A stretch of DNA of 64,000 nucleotides from assembly GCA_007844125.1 (NCBI GenBank), contig CM017556.1:72846193-72910192 (forward strand), in the 5' to 3' direction. The translations under genes were made by a program, and so were the position numbers. The first letter of the stretch is position 1; every line of letters starts with the position of its first letter. This stretch comes from Sinonovacula constricta. Lineage: Eukaryota > Mollusca > Bivalvia > Cardiida > Solecurtidae. Below the pieces are notes generated by a model. The model searched no databases and was not told the DNA's origin. It saw only the letters and a list, made by a program, of their open reading frames with translations. This document shows positions 1 to 11,885 of the stretch, piece after piece.

Positions 1-3000
1 GTTGGTAACCAGATTTTAAATTCCTACTATACAAACTGATATTTAAACTCTTACAAATCACATGTCTATGCTAAAATGTAGACGATAAAAAATCATTAAG
101 TAGCATTGATTTTATGACTGAAGTTAATCACTAAGAATCTTGCATAAATTTACTTACTCTGATGCCACACTGCCAATAATAGCACTGTAAAGTGTGGAGG
201 CAGAATAGTTATAACTCGAACTCTGTATTATCGATGCATCTTTATTACCAACGTATTCCGAATATTTCCACATGCATATCAACACAGAATGGCTTTGACC
301 TAGATTTCTAAAAATTAGTTGATTTTATGGTAAATTTTTGGTTTAGAGGTTAGTTGTCCTTTACAAATTCAACGTTTACAAGTTGATATTGTAATGCATA
401 CATATTAAAGATAAGTCAAACAAGTACGGCGATAATACAGTGGTCCATCCTAAACATTTTTTTTAAATTGAATATTCCATTTGTACAAAGGTAAACAATG
501 CGCAGAAAAAGGTCATACACATATTCCTCATACAAATTTAGACATAAAACAACCGTTCGAAAAAAAAGTAATTGAATTAACGGTCAGATTACCTAACTTA
601 ACGAAGAATATCTTTTGGTAGGGACCCTCACCGCCATTTGTAAACAAATCACTACTTCCGGTTGAGGTTACACGACACTAAATGAATTTGTTCTTTACTC
701 TCTAGTAAACGTAACAAATTTGGAAGCAATTTAAAAGCAAACCGTTTCTTTGGGAACCCCAAAACTATATGTTGTGAGAAAGACCAATGCATTATCTAAT
801 TAACAGGACCTCTGCGAAGGATAGTTATATGTCGCGAAGATGGTTATCTTCCCCTGAAAACATACCTCGTAATTTTTGCATAATGTACCCGCACATTTTC
901 AATGATCAGTTCCGTTTTAAACGGATCTGTCCATTAATGAGCCTAGGTGTGTCGTTATTTTGCATTTCCATAAATCTACAATGTTTCACCTTTGTTTTGC
1001 ACCAAATTGCGTGAGATTAACTTAGAAGTAGCAAATACAGTCACAAAGCAAAAGAATCTACTTTACATATAAAAAAGACTTTATTTCAGGCGTTCTACTT
1101 CCGGTGGACATTTAAGTTTACCACCAATTTATGGTTCTTATGGCGAGCCATGAACAATTAACCGACTCGCTGTTACAAAAGATAACAGGAAAGAGCACGG
1201 ATGTGAGACATCCAAGGCGCCGTAGAGAGCATGCTCTGTAAACAAGAAGATGACTATCTTCTACAACCTCTAATTAAACCGTCGATTTATTACATAAATA
1301 TTTTTGAGTAACTATCTGCTAATGTAGCAGGACTGGTTGATTTGATGTTAGTGTTGACTCACATTTGGTTTAGTATGAGTTATCAACATAGGTGAAAACA
1401 CATGACGTAAGTACCAGTAAGTTTCAATTGTTTTAATGAACTAATATCAATCTATTGGTATGTGGTTACAAAGATTGTTACACACAGTAGAGCATATAGA
1501 TTTTAATACATACAACTAATAAGGATCCAAATCTATTTGATTTTAGAGATACTGTATAAATTTAGGGTTTAATTTTAAAATCCCCGGCCAAAATATAAAA
1601 TATCCTAATGAAAGGCCTAAAGAGAGAGGGTGGCTCTATCTCTGACAAAAGGTTAAAAACATGTGAATGTCCCTGAGGCGAAGCGCACAGAGAAGGGATT
1701 TCTCTACTTTATATACCCATCTAGAGTCAAATAGCATGAAAAACTCGTGCACAACATGGACACAATTGAAGGTAAAATACTAAGTGGATAATAAAGCACC
1801 ATATGTAAGACAGTATATTTACAGCATTAAATAAAGCAGGGCTATATATAACCCAAGTGTCAACTGGTCGCTTGCATATTATATCTATTGATAAAGTTCT
1901 GCTTGAATGAACATGGGCTAGTGGTCACTTATAATGCTATCAACACATATGAAGGAGTTGAAGTGAAAACCATTTCTGCCACACTAATAGATAGTTTCCA
2001 CATTAGTGAAGATCCCTCATCTTGGCAGCCATCTTAACTTCAAGGGATTTTCATATCAATTGTATAGAAACGTAAATTTTATTTTCTTGTGATTTTTTCA
2101 TTTGTTGTCCAAAAATTAAAAGCTATACACCATTGGAAACCTCTTGAAATTCATATTAATAAATGCACAAAGAATTAATACACAGAAATAAATAAAATTA
2201 TTGGCTCATCCTTAAACAAAATGAACAGTGTATCTTTCTGGGTTGTATTTTTTCTACCTGTTAAACTATTAAAATATAGTTTTGATATTTAACATATTTC
2301 ATAAAAGCTGTTAACTTTGATATAAAATTCAGTAAAATAGACTGGAAAATAAAAACACAGTGATAAGTTTAATACAGCACATATTCCCAGATTTCGGCCT
2401 GCATTAGCTTTTGCCTTCAAAGATGGCTGCCTTAAACTGTCTTTTCAGTGCCTATGACATCACATGGAAACTATCTATTTGTATACTTCTTTGTTGTCTG
2501 CTACATCTGTAATTTCAAGCTGCATTGTCTACATCGGCATAAAGACCTCGCCAAACGGCTTCGAATTAATGCCAGCTACTTTTTATAATTGCAAGCTAAG
2601 ATTTACTGTGCAAGCCGGAACACTCGATTCTGTTCTCTGAAAAGAACATCAAAGAACACAGCGACTGCTACACTATCGTGCCCATAAAAATGCATTTCAT
2701 AAGAGGCACCGCTCTCAAGAAGAGCGGCGCCAATAAAATACCCTCCGTAAATAGAAATGACAACAATGCCTTATTGAAGTCTTCTTTGATAAAAACAAAT
2801 GCTAACACTGGATACGGACATTTAGACAAGTGTTTTTTTCTTAAAAAACGAAACATGCGAAAAGCTTCCGTTTAGGATAACATCGATCAGAATTAAAATA
2901 ATTAATAATTTGCACAATCAATCCAAATCAGAAACTCCGCGTATTTAATAAGTTTTTCTCTACTTACAGCTTCAAATTTAAGAGAAATTCGTTGACCATG

Positions 3001-3843
3001 TAGACCAGTGTTAACATAACACGTGGAAAGGAAGTACACAACAATTACCTCCCTTATATATAGTTCAACAGTAAACATACGCGGCTTCATTTGAATGTAC
3101 AATCACGACAGTTTTTGACGTGACATTGGATTTTTGAGATATTTTGTTTAGATTATTGCTTGATGATGAATCCTATCGGCAAACATCCTGGTCACATGAC
3201 TCTTCAGAGGCAATCAGTAAACGTGATCACAGTAGACAGCGCGGAGTCAATAATTTAAGCAGGGATGGATTCAGGAGGGGGTGGGGATGCACACCCCCCC
3301 CCCCCATACACACAAACCAACCATGTAAAAGTGAACAGTTGTGAAAACACGTACATGTAAACTTAAAAAATACTACCCAGCAAGCATATGTTTTTCGGAC
3401 TGATGTCGCTTCTATCGGAACAATAGTATCAATTTACTACAATGGTCTAACATAGGGCCGTTACCCATAATTGTAAGTCAATCGTTAAATACATCTATGT
3501 TTAAATATAATTATATCGTATACATATTTTGTGGACCATAAGTCCAATTGTGAAAATAAACAATTAAGCTTTTAAAGTAAATATTGTCTTATTGACTGCT
3601 TAGGTCGATGTTAGGGTTCCTAACTGTGTATGTACATTCAGTATTTACTGCGATAAAGTTAAATGAATCTTGATTCATACCCACACGCCCCCGCCAAATA
3701 TTTCTAGATCCGCCCCTAAATTTACAGGCCCGAATCCAGAAGTTTTCAGCTCTGAGTGTGTGTGTGGGTGGGGGCGGGAGGATGAAGACCGAATATGACA
3801 TACGTTAGATCAAACAAAATAACAAAGCAGTTTGGAGTTTCGA
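1..3843. other. AT-rich intergenic DNA, no supported gene
   Basis: Only short open frames without recognisable domains occur here. Two ACTTCCGG ETS-type boxes lie near 653 and 1097. A G/C-run segment with long C and G tracts (about 3265-3310 and 3680-3780) interrupts the AT-rich background and looks like repeat debris. A copy of a dispersed repeat begins near 2003 and is listed separately. I see no exon series, RNA gene or transposase. Confidence 0.6.
2003..2290. repeat. Dispersed repeat, copy 1
   Basis: This stretch is clearly similar to 15207-15590: both share the core CTTGGCAGCCATCTT, a block around AACTTCAAGGGATTTTCA, a block around AATAAAATTATTGGCTCATC and the end block around AAAATATAGTTTTG, with small indels between. 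The family is not recognised and no protein is encoded. The second copy carries a small tRNA-like insertion that this copy lacks, so this one shows the pre-insertion state. Confidence 0.65.
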
Positions 3844-5463
3844 CTAGGGATGTAAACGAATATTCGAATATCAAGTCGCTATTCGAATAGAGATTTTAGG
3901 ATTCGATTATTTATCCTTTCTATTTCACATTTGTTAAGTTTGAAGGAAAATTGAAAAGACATTTCTTTAGTTGATCTTATTGTCTCCCAACGCTGGCTAT
4001 ATGTGATTGCGCTGGCTCTAAGATAGAGGGGTAGGGTCATGTCTCCTGATAACGAATTGCCATCTAGTTAACAGCATGAAATCACCTCACCGCGCACAGC
4101 CCCTTCTCTGCCCCCTCTCCCACCTAGACCCAGTGACATCACCATACAGCTGTGGAAACAGTTGCTAAAGTACAATAAATACACATGTCAGTTCAATGCT
4201 ACAGCAATTACGTAACATTGACTCTACCAAGCTTTAGGTCGGGATAGTGAGCAATAAATACATTATATAACGCTATACTTATTGATAACAGTCCACCAGA
4301 ACTTCTTTTATTTTGGATAGCACAACTAGATCACTGACAAACTTTGATTGCAATCAGTTTCTGTTTTTGTCACTCTACTTCATACTTGTAATTTTATTTC
4401 TATACAATACCGCGACATCTGTTATTTTTGGTCACCGCGTTTTTCTGTTCTCTGTTTTTGCTACGTTCTCTCCGAATAACAAAAATGTAAATCTACATAC
4501 TTTTTAATTGTTTGCATAGGTTTACTTAACACACTTAAAACTCACGAGCTTACAATTTTTAATCATTCTTTATTTATATATTGGTTGGTACTTCATTAGC
4601 TTATCAACAGTCAGGTAATCTTGACACTAGCCAATCACAGTAATTGTCGTCATAAAATGTTTATTTTTTACCCTCGCCTTTCACCCATAGGCATATGGCT
4701 AGCAGGTTCGTAATTGTGACTTGTGTATTGGTAACAAAATGTCCCTAATAGGCATGTTATGGCTTCAGATTAACACCCTTAGCGATATCAGCTAATCACA
4801 ATTTAACATCAATCCGACCACCAACCAATCAAGATCGTTAATTGGCCTTACACTTAAACGATTTCCCTTCATAAAACCTTCGTGGTTTTGGCCTACTTGT
4901 CTTACAGTCGATTCAGTATCACCCGCATTTTGTCCTTTTTTTAAAATGCCTCCTTTAAACATTAATGTATTTTATAAGATTAATTCACAAAACATAATTG
5001 TCTGTTTTTGTTATACATTGTTTGCGGTTAGTATAGTAAAATATTAAAATTAAAATTGTAAGCTATTATGCATGTGTTGTACAGTTTCATCTAATAAAAT
5101 TATGATATGGTCTTATTAAATCGATATGTTAACATTAAAAAAGAGCTTAAGTAGCTCTTTTAATGCGCCATATGTTAATACAAATAGGTAATCAGTACGC
5201 AAAATGTCTTTAAATTGTAAAGGTTTTTGCACGGAGTACAACACGTAACGTAACAAAAAGACACCCAAGTTTAAGGTTACTAATTAATAATGTATATATT
5301 ATACGCGACTTTGCATGTCATCTTAACATTGATTGGTTACTTATATATTTTGTAAGAGTTTCAGTGTTAATAATAATAATAATAATAATGATAATAATAA
5401 TAATAATAATAATTATTAAGTAACAATGACATTGTTGATGCATTTACTGGCATTCTTCATTGA
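3844..5463. other. Intergenic DNA beginning with a possible hAT-like terminal repeat
   Basis: The stretch starts with TAGGGATGTAAACGAATATT and an AATATTCGAAT-rich terminus at 3845-3891. A degenerate inverted counterpart lies at about 13740-13796, beyond the retrotransposon. No transposase frame is readable between them. The rest is AT-rich and without a supported gene. Confidence 0.35.
5369..5414. repeat. (AAT)n microsatellite
   Basis: About 15 AAT/TAA trinucleotides in a row, with one GAT interruption. It lies about 50 bp outside the left LTR and is not part of the retrotransposon. Confidence 0.9.
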
Positions 5464-5834
5464 TGTTACCGGTTCTGGACTTATGGGTTCTTTATTATAG
5501 TGGTATGGGGCTTGTAGGAAAAATTCAACCATATGTCGAAGCTACAACTTTAATCCACAAAGATGGAAATTCGTCTTCTAGTAGTTAGATTCAGTTCATA
5601 GAACTAAAACCACAGACAAAACTCGCCTCCTCTCTCACCGTTCTCTCGCCCGTGTGCTGGGCTTCTAAAACAAACAGAATACTTTAATTTTCTTCAAACA
5701 AACCAATATGTCTGACCAGCATGTGATTCTTTTCCCGCTCTGCGTCATAAAACAGCAAAGGCAACCAATGAGAATGAAAGACCGGAAAGAGACGCAAAAA
5801 CAACCTCGTAAAGACGAAATGTCACCTGGCTACA
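5464..5834 (-). repeat. 3' LTR of the Ty3/gypsy element
   Basis: 371 bp, minus-strand termini TGTAGCC...GGTAACA (TG...CA). It matches 13086-13456 except for A/G at the GGAAAAATTC site and C/T at the CAAAAACAACC site. The polypurine tract lies directly next to its inner edge. Confidence 0.95.
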
Positions 5835-5846
5835 CACTCCCCCTCC
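5835..5846 (-). promoter_or_regulatory. Polypurine tract of the retrotransposon
   Basis: On the minus strand this reads GGAGGGGGAGTG and directly abuts the TGTAGCC start of the 3' LTR. That is the expected position for the primer of plus-strand DNA synthesis. The T in the penultimate position is the only non-purine. Confidence 0.75.
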
Positions 5847-6342
5847 GACCAAAATGACGTCCCGTCATTTTCAGACTAAATATAACCATATCAAATCGAT
5901 AACATTAAAGGCAATAGTAACATGGAGTGTGAACTGCAATGACCAAGTATTATACAAGTAATCAAAGAAAGACAACAAACAATAAAACTGTATATACACA
6001 AACAAGTCGCAAATGTCTGTCATTCCTGCTAACCGTCACATATACTACTGTTACAAGTCACTAAAACATAACTCACCAACTGTCTAATATATACTACTAG
6101 CTACATCTATCTAAATACAAGTCTCACACTGCATCAAATACAACCTCAATATTTGAGATCCAACGTGTTCTCCCCCCAGGTTAAACAACTGTGTCCCTAC
6201 AGGTTAGCATAGACTTCATGAACAAGAAAAAAATTGTTTGGGACTAGTAATAAGCAAATTATGTACACAACATAAAAGTAGAGGTTAATAAGTGGAACAT
6301 AAAATGGTTTAATATATAGCATAAAACAAATACATTAAATGT
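5847..6342 (-). other. Retrotransposon 3' untranslated region
   Basis: About 500 bp between the pol stop and the polypurine tract, AT-rich and without an open frame of note. There is no env-like frame. Confidence 0.6.
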
Positions 6343-9300
6343 TCATCTAGTCAATGTATTTATAAGTTTGTAGGCAGTCTCACTGTCTATCTGATTCAAC
6401 ACTCCAGAACGAAATAAGGCATCAAGAGCACGCAAACCACTATCAAATGGTCCAGGGCTCGCTCGATACATCACGAAGTCTCCGTAACGTTCTGGCATGT
6501 GTCTTTCCCTTGTTGATCTTCTTGGTAGCGGAATAGGTCGTGTCTCAGCAGTTGGATGTGCCTGAGAACTGTCCTTAGTTACAGCTAAATCTGCATCCTT
6601 GGCATCATTCTCTGTGTCTGGTCTTTGAGCCACATCACCTTCATCTGCACCTTCATGATTTCCTGGAATACAATTCCTGGTTTCCACAGTTACATGAGCT
6701 TCTGGTTCTTCACTGTGCTGTTCTGCGTGAATCTTTGTAGGAACAATTCCCGATTCGTGACCAGTGTTCACCTGTGCATCTACTTCTGTTTCATCGTGCA
6801 AGTCCTTGATGACATCTGAGCTATGGGCGTCCCCATCTGAATATATGACCTTTGTATATCCTTGCTCCTCATCATCTGACTCTTCTTCGTTAGTGACGTC
6901 ACTCTTTTCAGGTTTTTCTACGGACATTATATGATCCTCTGCATTCATGCCTATAGGATCATCAACCATATCCTCCTCAACGTCTAACTTCTGATTTACA
7001 ACCAGAAGATGGTTACGGTGTAAGGTCCGTTCACGATCTGTTTCCACAGATTTCACCTTAAACACAGGTATATCAGGTCTTGCTTGTTCCAATACGATGT
7101 GTATGTCTGGTTCAAACTTATCTTCAAGTTTGTGTTTACCATCAAAGGCGAGACGTTTGACAAGCACTTTGTCTCCTGGGCAAATCTTCACTGCTTTTGC
7201 TCTTTTGTCATAAAATTCTTTCTGCTTGTTCTGAGCCTTTGAGGTGTGCATCTTGACAATCTCGTGAGTCATTGAAAGTTTCAACTGGAGATCATCAAGG
7301 TATTCCTGGGCACTTTGATTTATTGGTTCGCTTTGGACACTCTGAAACACTACATCTATTGGTAATCTAGGTGGGCGACCAAAAAGGAGTTCAAACGGAG
7401 AAAAAATTCTGGTTGTCTCATGGGGTGTGCAGTTGTAGAAATACACTAATGAGTTTACATATTTCTTCCAATCTCTCTTCTGGTCGTCTTCCAAGGTTCC
7501 AAGCATATTCAGGAGTGTCCTATTAAAGCGTTCTGGTCCGGCGTTGCCTTGGGGGTGGTATGGTGTTGTATGGCTCTTCTTCATGCCCATGATCCTACAA
7601 AGCTGACTAATTATTTCACTCTCAAAATTGGTTCCTTGGTCGGAGTGAAGACGTGTAGGAATACCAAAATGGACGATGAACTCGTTGAATATAACCTCTG
7701 CTGTCGTCTTCGTCGTCTGGTTTTTTGTTGGTACAGCCTTGGCAAACTTCGTATAGTGATCTGTCATGACCAAGATGTTGCCAATATTACCCAAAGATGG
7801 TTCTAACGACAGGAAATCTACACATAAGAGTTCAAGAGGGTAGAAGTTTTGGACATTGACTAGTGGAGCACGATCAACTGGAGACTTCCTCCTGATACAA
7901 CGCTCACACTTCTGAACCCAGTCAGCGACGTCGTTAGTGATTCCGGGCCAGTAAAACCTGTCTCTGATCAGACGCATGGTACGTTCCTGTCCTGGATGAC
8001 CGACATCATTATGAAGCGCTTTGAGGATTTCCTTTCTGTAACAGAGTGGAACAATGAGTTGTTCAATTTCCTTTTCATTCTCGTGGAGGACCCTGTACAA
8101 TACACCACGCTTGATCCTGAGGTTTTTGTACTGTTTTCTCATTGTCAAATCATGCTTGAAGTTTGAAACTCTGGGCAGTCTCTGATCAATAGTCGCAATA
8201 CACCATTTGTCTATGAGTGGGTCTTGACGTTGTGCCTGTCTGATCTCTCTAAGATCTTTAGCGGCAATAGTTTGACCAGGTTCCTCGATTAATTCTGTTA
8301 GCTGTATTTCACCTACGGGTAGAGTAATAATGTAGGCCGGGACAACAACTGTACAGATGGCTTTCACGGTGTTGTGGTCAATGTGAATGCACTCGCTATT
8401 AGCATCATCTTTGACCTGTTCGTATGGGTAGCGACTCATTCCGTCTGCGTCAGCATTTTTCAATCCTGCACGGTAGTAAATGTCAAAGTTGTATGATGCT
8501 AAAGCAGCAGCCCATCGTTGACCTGTGGCATCAAGTTTTGCTGTTGACAATGCATATGTGAGCGGATTATTGTCTGTGAAAACCTTGAAATGACCGGATA
8601 TCAAGTAGTCACTGAACTTCTCCGTTATAGCCCACTTCAACGCGAGAAACTCCAAACGGAAGGCACTATAATTCTGCTCAGTTTTGTTTAGGGCTCTACT
8701 GGCGTACGCAATCACACGTTTTTGGCCAGTTTGAACTTGGTAAAGCACCGCGCCTAAAGCTTTGGATGACGCGTCTGTATGAAGCTCAAACGATTGTGTA
8801 AAGTCAGGATACGCCAAAACCGGTGGAGAAGACAAGACGGACTTGATCTGGTCGAATAAATTTTGTTCTTTCTCTGTCCATTTCCAGGGTACAGTTGGTT
8901 TCTTTGAGCCTTTTCTTGTAGAGGTTGGTGGCAAAAGCTCAGAAAGCGGTCTTGTGATGCGGCTAAAATCCTTTACAAAACGGCGGTAATATCCAGCAAA
9001 GGCAAGAAAGGAACGAAGCTCATCAGAGTTCTGAGGCACAGGCCAATTCTTGACTTTCTCAACTTTTGAAGGATTTGTTTCTATGCCGTTTTCGCTAACT
9101 ACATGGCCAAGGAAGTTTACTTTAGACTTGAAGAAGATGCACTTTTCTGGTGCAAGTTTAAGTTGTGATTCTTGTAGTTTGGACAAAATAAGATCTAAGC
9201 GTTCCAGGTGTTGTTCAATGGTCTCACTGAAGATTATAAGATCGTCAAGATAGATGAGGCAAATTTTCATATTGAGGTCGCCGAGAATATCTTGCATAGC

Positions 9301-9564
9301 CCTCTGATATGTAGCGGGACTATTTGTAAGTCCGAATGGCATCTTATTATATTCAAAAAATCCAATGGAACCAACAGCAAAAGCAGTACGTTCTTTGTGT
9401 ACCTCTTCGACCTCAATCTGGTGATACCCACTCTTCATATCCATTGTGGAGAAGTATTTAGCGCTATGGAGGCAGTCAAACATTTCCTCCATCCGTGGAA
9501 GAGCAAAAGAATCTTTTACAGTGATGCTGTTCAGTTGTCTATAGTCGACGCATAACCGAAGTTT

Positions 9565-9567
9565 TCA
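9565..9567 (-). other. In-frame TGA in the reverse transcriptase fingers region
   Basis: It falls directly after LVRKKN in a strongly conserved RT segment, and the same frame resumes with the normal RT sequence (KLRLCVDYRQLN). A stop inside this conserved block is best explained as a disabling point mutation. Confidence 0.88.
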
Positions 9568-10419
9568 ATTCTTCTTTCTGACTAATACGATGTTGGAAGT
9601 GTATGGAGATTTCGAGGGACGTATCACACCTGCAGCTAACAAATCCTCAATGTGGTTTCTAACCTCTTCTATCATAGCAGGCGGAATTCTACGGTGTCTC
9701 TGTTTGAATGGGGTGTCGGTTATTAGGTCTATCCGGTGTTTGATGCGGTTGCAGATGCCGATATCGGTATCACAGGTGGAAAATATGTTCTTGTGTTTTT
9801 TCAGGATAGAAAGAAGTTCGCTTTTTTGTTTGGAGTCTAGAATGTTGTTTTCATCAATGTTCAGCTCGGATATCAAATCCTTGTCATGGTAATGTGCTTG
9901 CTTGTCAAACACGTCATCTGCAAGAGTAACTGGCTTAATCTCACCAATGATGGCATTAGGCTGAATGGTAACAGGACTAGAAGTAATATTTGACAGAGTA
10001 ACCTTGGTCTGAGAACCTTTGCTATATCTAACAACAGCAGGAGTGAGGTCAAGATTACTAGAGATCTGACTGAGTTCACTCTCCTGTACAAGAGCAACAG
10101 TTGGAGGATGATCTAGGGCATGGTCGTAGTAACCAAACATGTCAACAGACTGATTAGGGTTAATAGTAATTTTCGTGGGAGATGCGCTTTTGACCAAAGC
10201 TAATCTGTTTTTGTTGCGACGAAGCTCTCTGTCACGAACACTCAAGGCCCTGAAGCTAAAAAACCAAGGAGTAAAAAATAAAGCCTTCTGTAGGTACTGA
10301 TCGCCAAACTGATGTTTACAAAGAGACATCACCTCTCTAAGAATGTTTGTACCAATAATCACAGGAGTTCTTTGAGAATACTGCGTATCTGGAGTGACTA
10401 GGAACAGGCAAGGTAAGGT

Positions 10420-10422
10420 CTA
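10420..10422 (-). other. In-frame TAG between protease and reverse transcriptase
   Basis: The frame continues unchanged past the stop (TLPCLFLVTPD...), so this is a point change or a readthrough stop, not a frameshift. The frameshift signal already supplies pol expression, so a nonsense mutation is the simpler reading. Confidence 0.8.
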
Positions 10423-10669
10423 GGCAGAACCAACACCTTTTTCGAGAAGAAGATCTGTCTCGATATACCCTTTGTAAGGAAGTTGTTCTCCATCGGCACA
10501 CTCAATGTTAAGAAAATCACCAACAGATTTCAGGGGACATGAAGCTAGATGATTCAGAAAGAAAGTTTCAGAAATAAGACTGACATAACTGCCGGTGTCG
10601 AGTAGGGCAGTGGTGTTGCAATCACCTAAACGGACAGCAACTTCATTAACTTCACCGACAAGACTTGGT

Positions 10670-10734
10670 ATGGGATCTTTCTGTCGACAAGTGCTCTCAT
10701 GCGATCCCATGACTGGAGCACTTACAAGTTTGGG
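10670..10734 (-). promoter_or_regulatory. Programmed -1 frameshift signal: CCCAAAC plus H-type pseudoknot
   Basis: The heptamer CCCAAAC (10728-10734) is in the gag frame as C CCA AAC, and the gag stop TAA follows at 10722-10724. After a 4-nt gap, AAGTGCTC (10716-10723) pairs perfectly with GAGCACTT (10689-10696). The loop segment ATGGGATC (10703-10710) pairs perfectly with GATCCCAT (10670-10677). The result is two 8-bp stems with connecting segments of 5, 6 and 11 nt. The -1 frame leads directly into protease. The pairing is seen in the sequence; its activity is inferred. Confidence 0.85.
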
Positions 10735-11885
10735 CAATCCTTTCGGATGTGGCCTTTCTGTTTACATGCTGAGCAATGCATGTGTGCAAGGATTGTTGGG
10801 CAATGTCTCTGCATGTGTCCTTTTAGTCCACAAATAAAACAAGTAGGAGCAAAAAGGCTTTCTGATACTGGTCGGTTATTGCCACGTCCTACACTTCTAT
10901 TTCCTCCATTATATTTTCTGTCTTTGTTGGTCCATTTCGGTTGTTGGGCATATCTGGTGTCTTGTCCTTTATCTTCTAGTTTATGTGACCTTTGTCCCTT
11001 CTCTAACTTGTCTATTCTCTCATGTAGCTGCTTGATCAACGTTGTCAGTTCGCTCTCTTTTTCTTTCTCCGAAGTAACAACTGGCTTTGCTGGGATGGCT
11101 GAATCTGTGTTAACTCCAGCCTCTATCCTCCTAAGTTCTTTCTTAAACTCGTCATAACTAGTTGCCTTGTCAAACTGATATGAGCTCATCTGCCTTAGTT
11201 CTTTCCGTAGTCCTCCATGTAGCCTAGATCTTAATATCTTTTGGTTGGTCTGCGATATAGCACCAAGCTCAATTGCCTTCTCATGGATGTCTTCTAATCG
11301 GGTTGCAAACTTCTCAACAGACTCGTTGGACTTCTGCTCGCATCCATAAAACTTCTTCATGATGGTCTCATCTGTTTCCACAATGCCATATTCTGTCTCC
11401 AATCTGCCCATGACCTCATGAAGGGATGCAGAAGTTCCCAATCTACGGAGCTTGTCACTTGCGCTCCCCTTGACGGACCTCCTTATTCCAGCTAAAATCT
11501 GGTCCGACTTGAAAATTCCCTGAGCTAGCGTTGCTGCTACTTCATACTTAAATGACTCCCAGGTTACCTCCCCTTTGCCATCTTCACCGTAAAAAATTGA
11601 TAGCTTCGGATACTGGTGGGAGAGTGCTTTTGGTGGCGATTCCGATCCACTGGCAAATGGCTTCTTATCCATTTCTGGTCCGTTAAACAACCTCTGAATC
11701 AACTCACCTGGAGACTCCTTCTTGTGCTTAATACCTAATATCCTTAATGCTTTGACTATCTCCATTTCCTCAGGTGAAATGCCAGCTGGTTCCTCAAATG
11801 AAGCTTCTTCAAACTCATCTTCATCCATTGCTTTACCTCCTGTAGCCATGATGTGTACAAACAAGTAACAAAAATGTTCAAACAA
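10722..11885 (-). CDS. gag: Gag polyprotein of the Ty3/gypsy element
   Basis: An intact frame of 387 codons from the first ATG. The better start is the ATG at 11849-11847 (MATGGKAMDEDE), with A at -3 and G at +4, giving about 375 residues. The N-terminus is acidic. The middle holds a retrotransposon-gag-like helical capsid region (around ESVEKFATRLEDIHEKA), followed by a charged linker. The C-terminus has two CX2CX4HX4C zinc knuckles, CFICGLKGHMQRHC and CSACKQKGHIRKDC, as in nucleocapsid. It forms the particle and binds element RNA. The stop lies inside the -1 frameshift signal. Confidence 0.93.
   Translation of the reverse strand: MFEHFCYLFVHIMATGGKAMDEDEFEEASFEEPAGISPEEMEIVKALRILGIKHKKESPGELIQRLFNGPEMDKKPFASGSESPPKALSHQYPKLSIFYGEDGKGEVTWESFKYEVAATLAQGIFKSDQILAGIRRSVKGSASDKLRRLGTSASLHEVMGRLETEYGIVETDETIMKKFYGCEQKSNESVEKFATRLEDIHEKAIELGAISQTNQKILRSRLHGGLRKELRQMSSYQFDKATSYDEFKKELRRIEAGVNTDSAIPAKPVVTSEKEKESELTTLIKQLHERIDKLEKGQRSHKLEDKGQDTRYAQQPKWTNKDRKYNGGNRSVGRGNNRPVSESLFAPTCFICGLKGHMQRHCPTILAHMHCSACKQKGHIRKDCPNL

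Larger units (their letters stand above)
6343..10737 (-). pseudogene. pol: pol: protease, reverse transcriptase, RNase H, integrase; interrupted by two stops
   Basis: One continuous minus-strand frame from the gag overlap to 6343, about 1465 codons, interrupted by TAG at 10420-10422 and TGA at 9565-9567. The frame is unchanged across both stops. Reading 5' to 3': aspartic protease with LLDTGS (about 10600); reverse transcriptase, with a fingers segment ending LVRKKN just before the TGA and the catalytic YLDD motif in the 6343-9492 segment; RNase H with the motif FELHTDAS; integrase with an N-terminal HHCC zinc motif (HNDVGH ... CERC) and D,D,E core residues in LLCVDF, HSDQGTNF and GPERFNR. 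After integrase comes an acidic tail of about 200 residues with a basic RRSTRERHMPERY patch, and no chromodomain that I can see. Translation would need a -1 shift from gag. Because protease and RT are separated from the catalytic domains by stops, this copy should not make a full Pol unless the stops are read through. Confidence 0.93.

Noticed and set aside
787..1014. 75-codon open frame near the left edge
   Set aside because: No homology, no coding composition, no splice context.
6343..6950. An env gene at the 3' end of the retrotransposon
   Set aside because: The segment is the acidic tail continuous with integrase; no signal peptide or membrane anchor.
7549..7806. Plus-strand frames within the retrotransposon
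   Set aside because: Antisense shadows of the pol frame.
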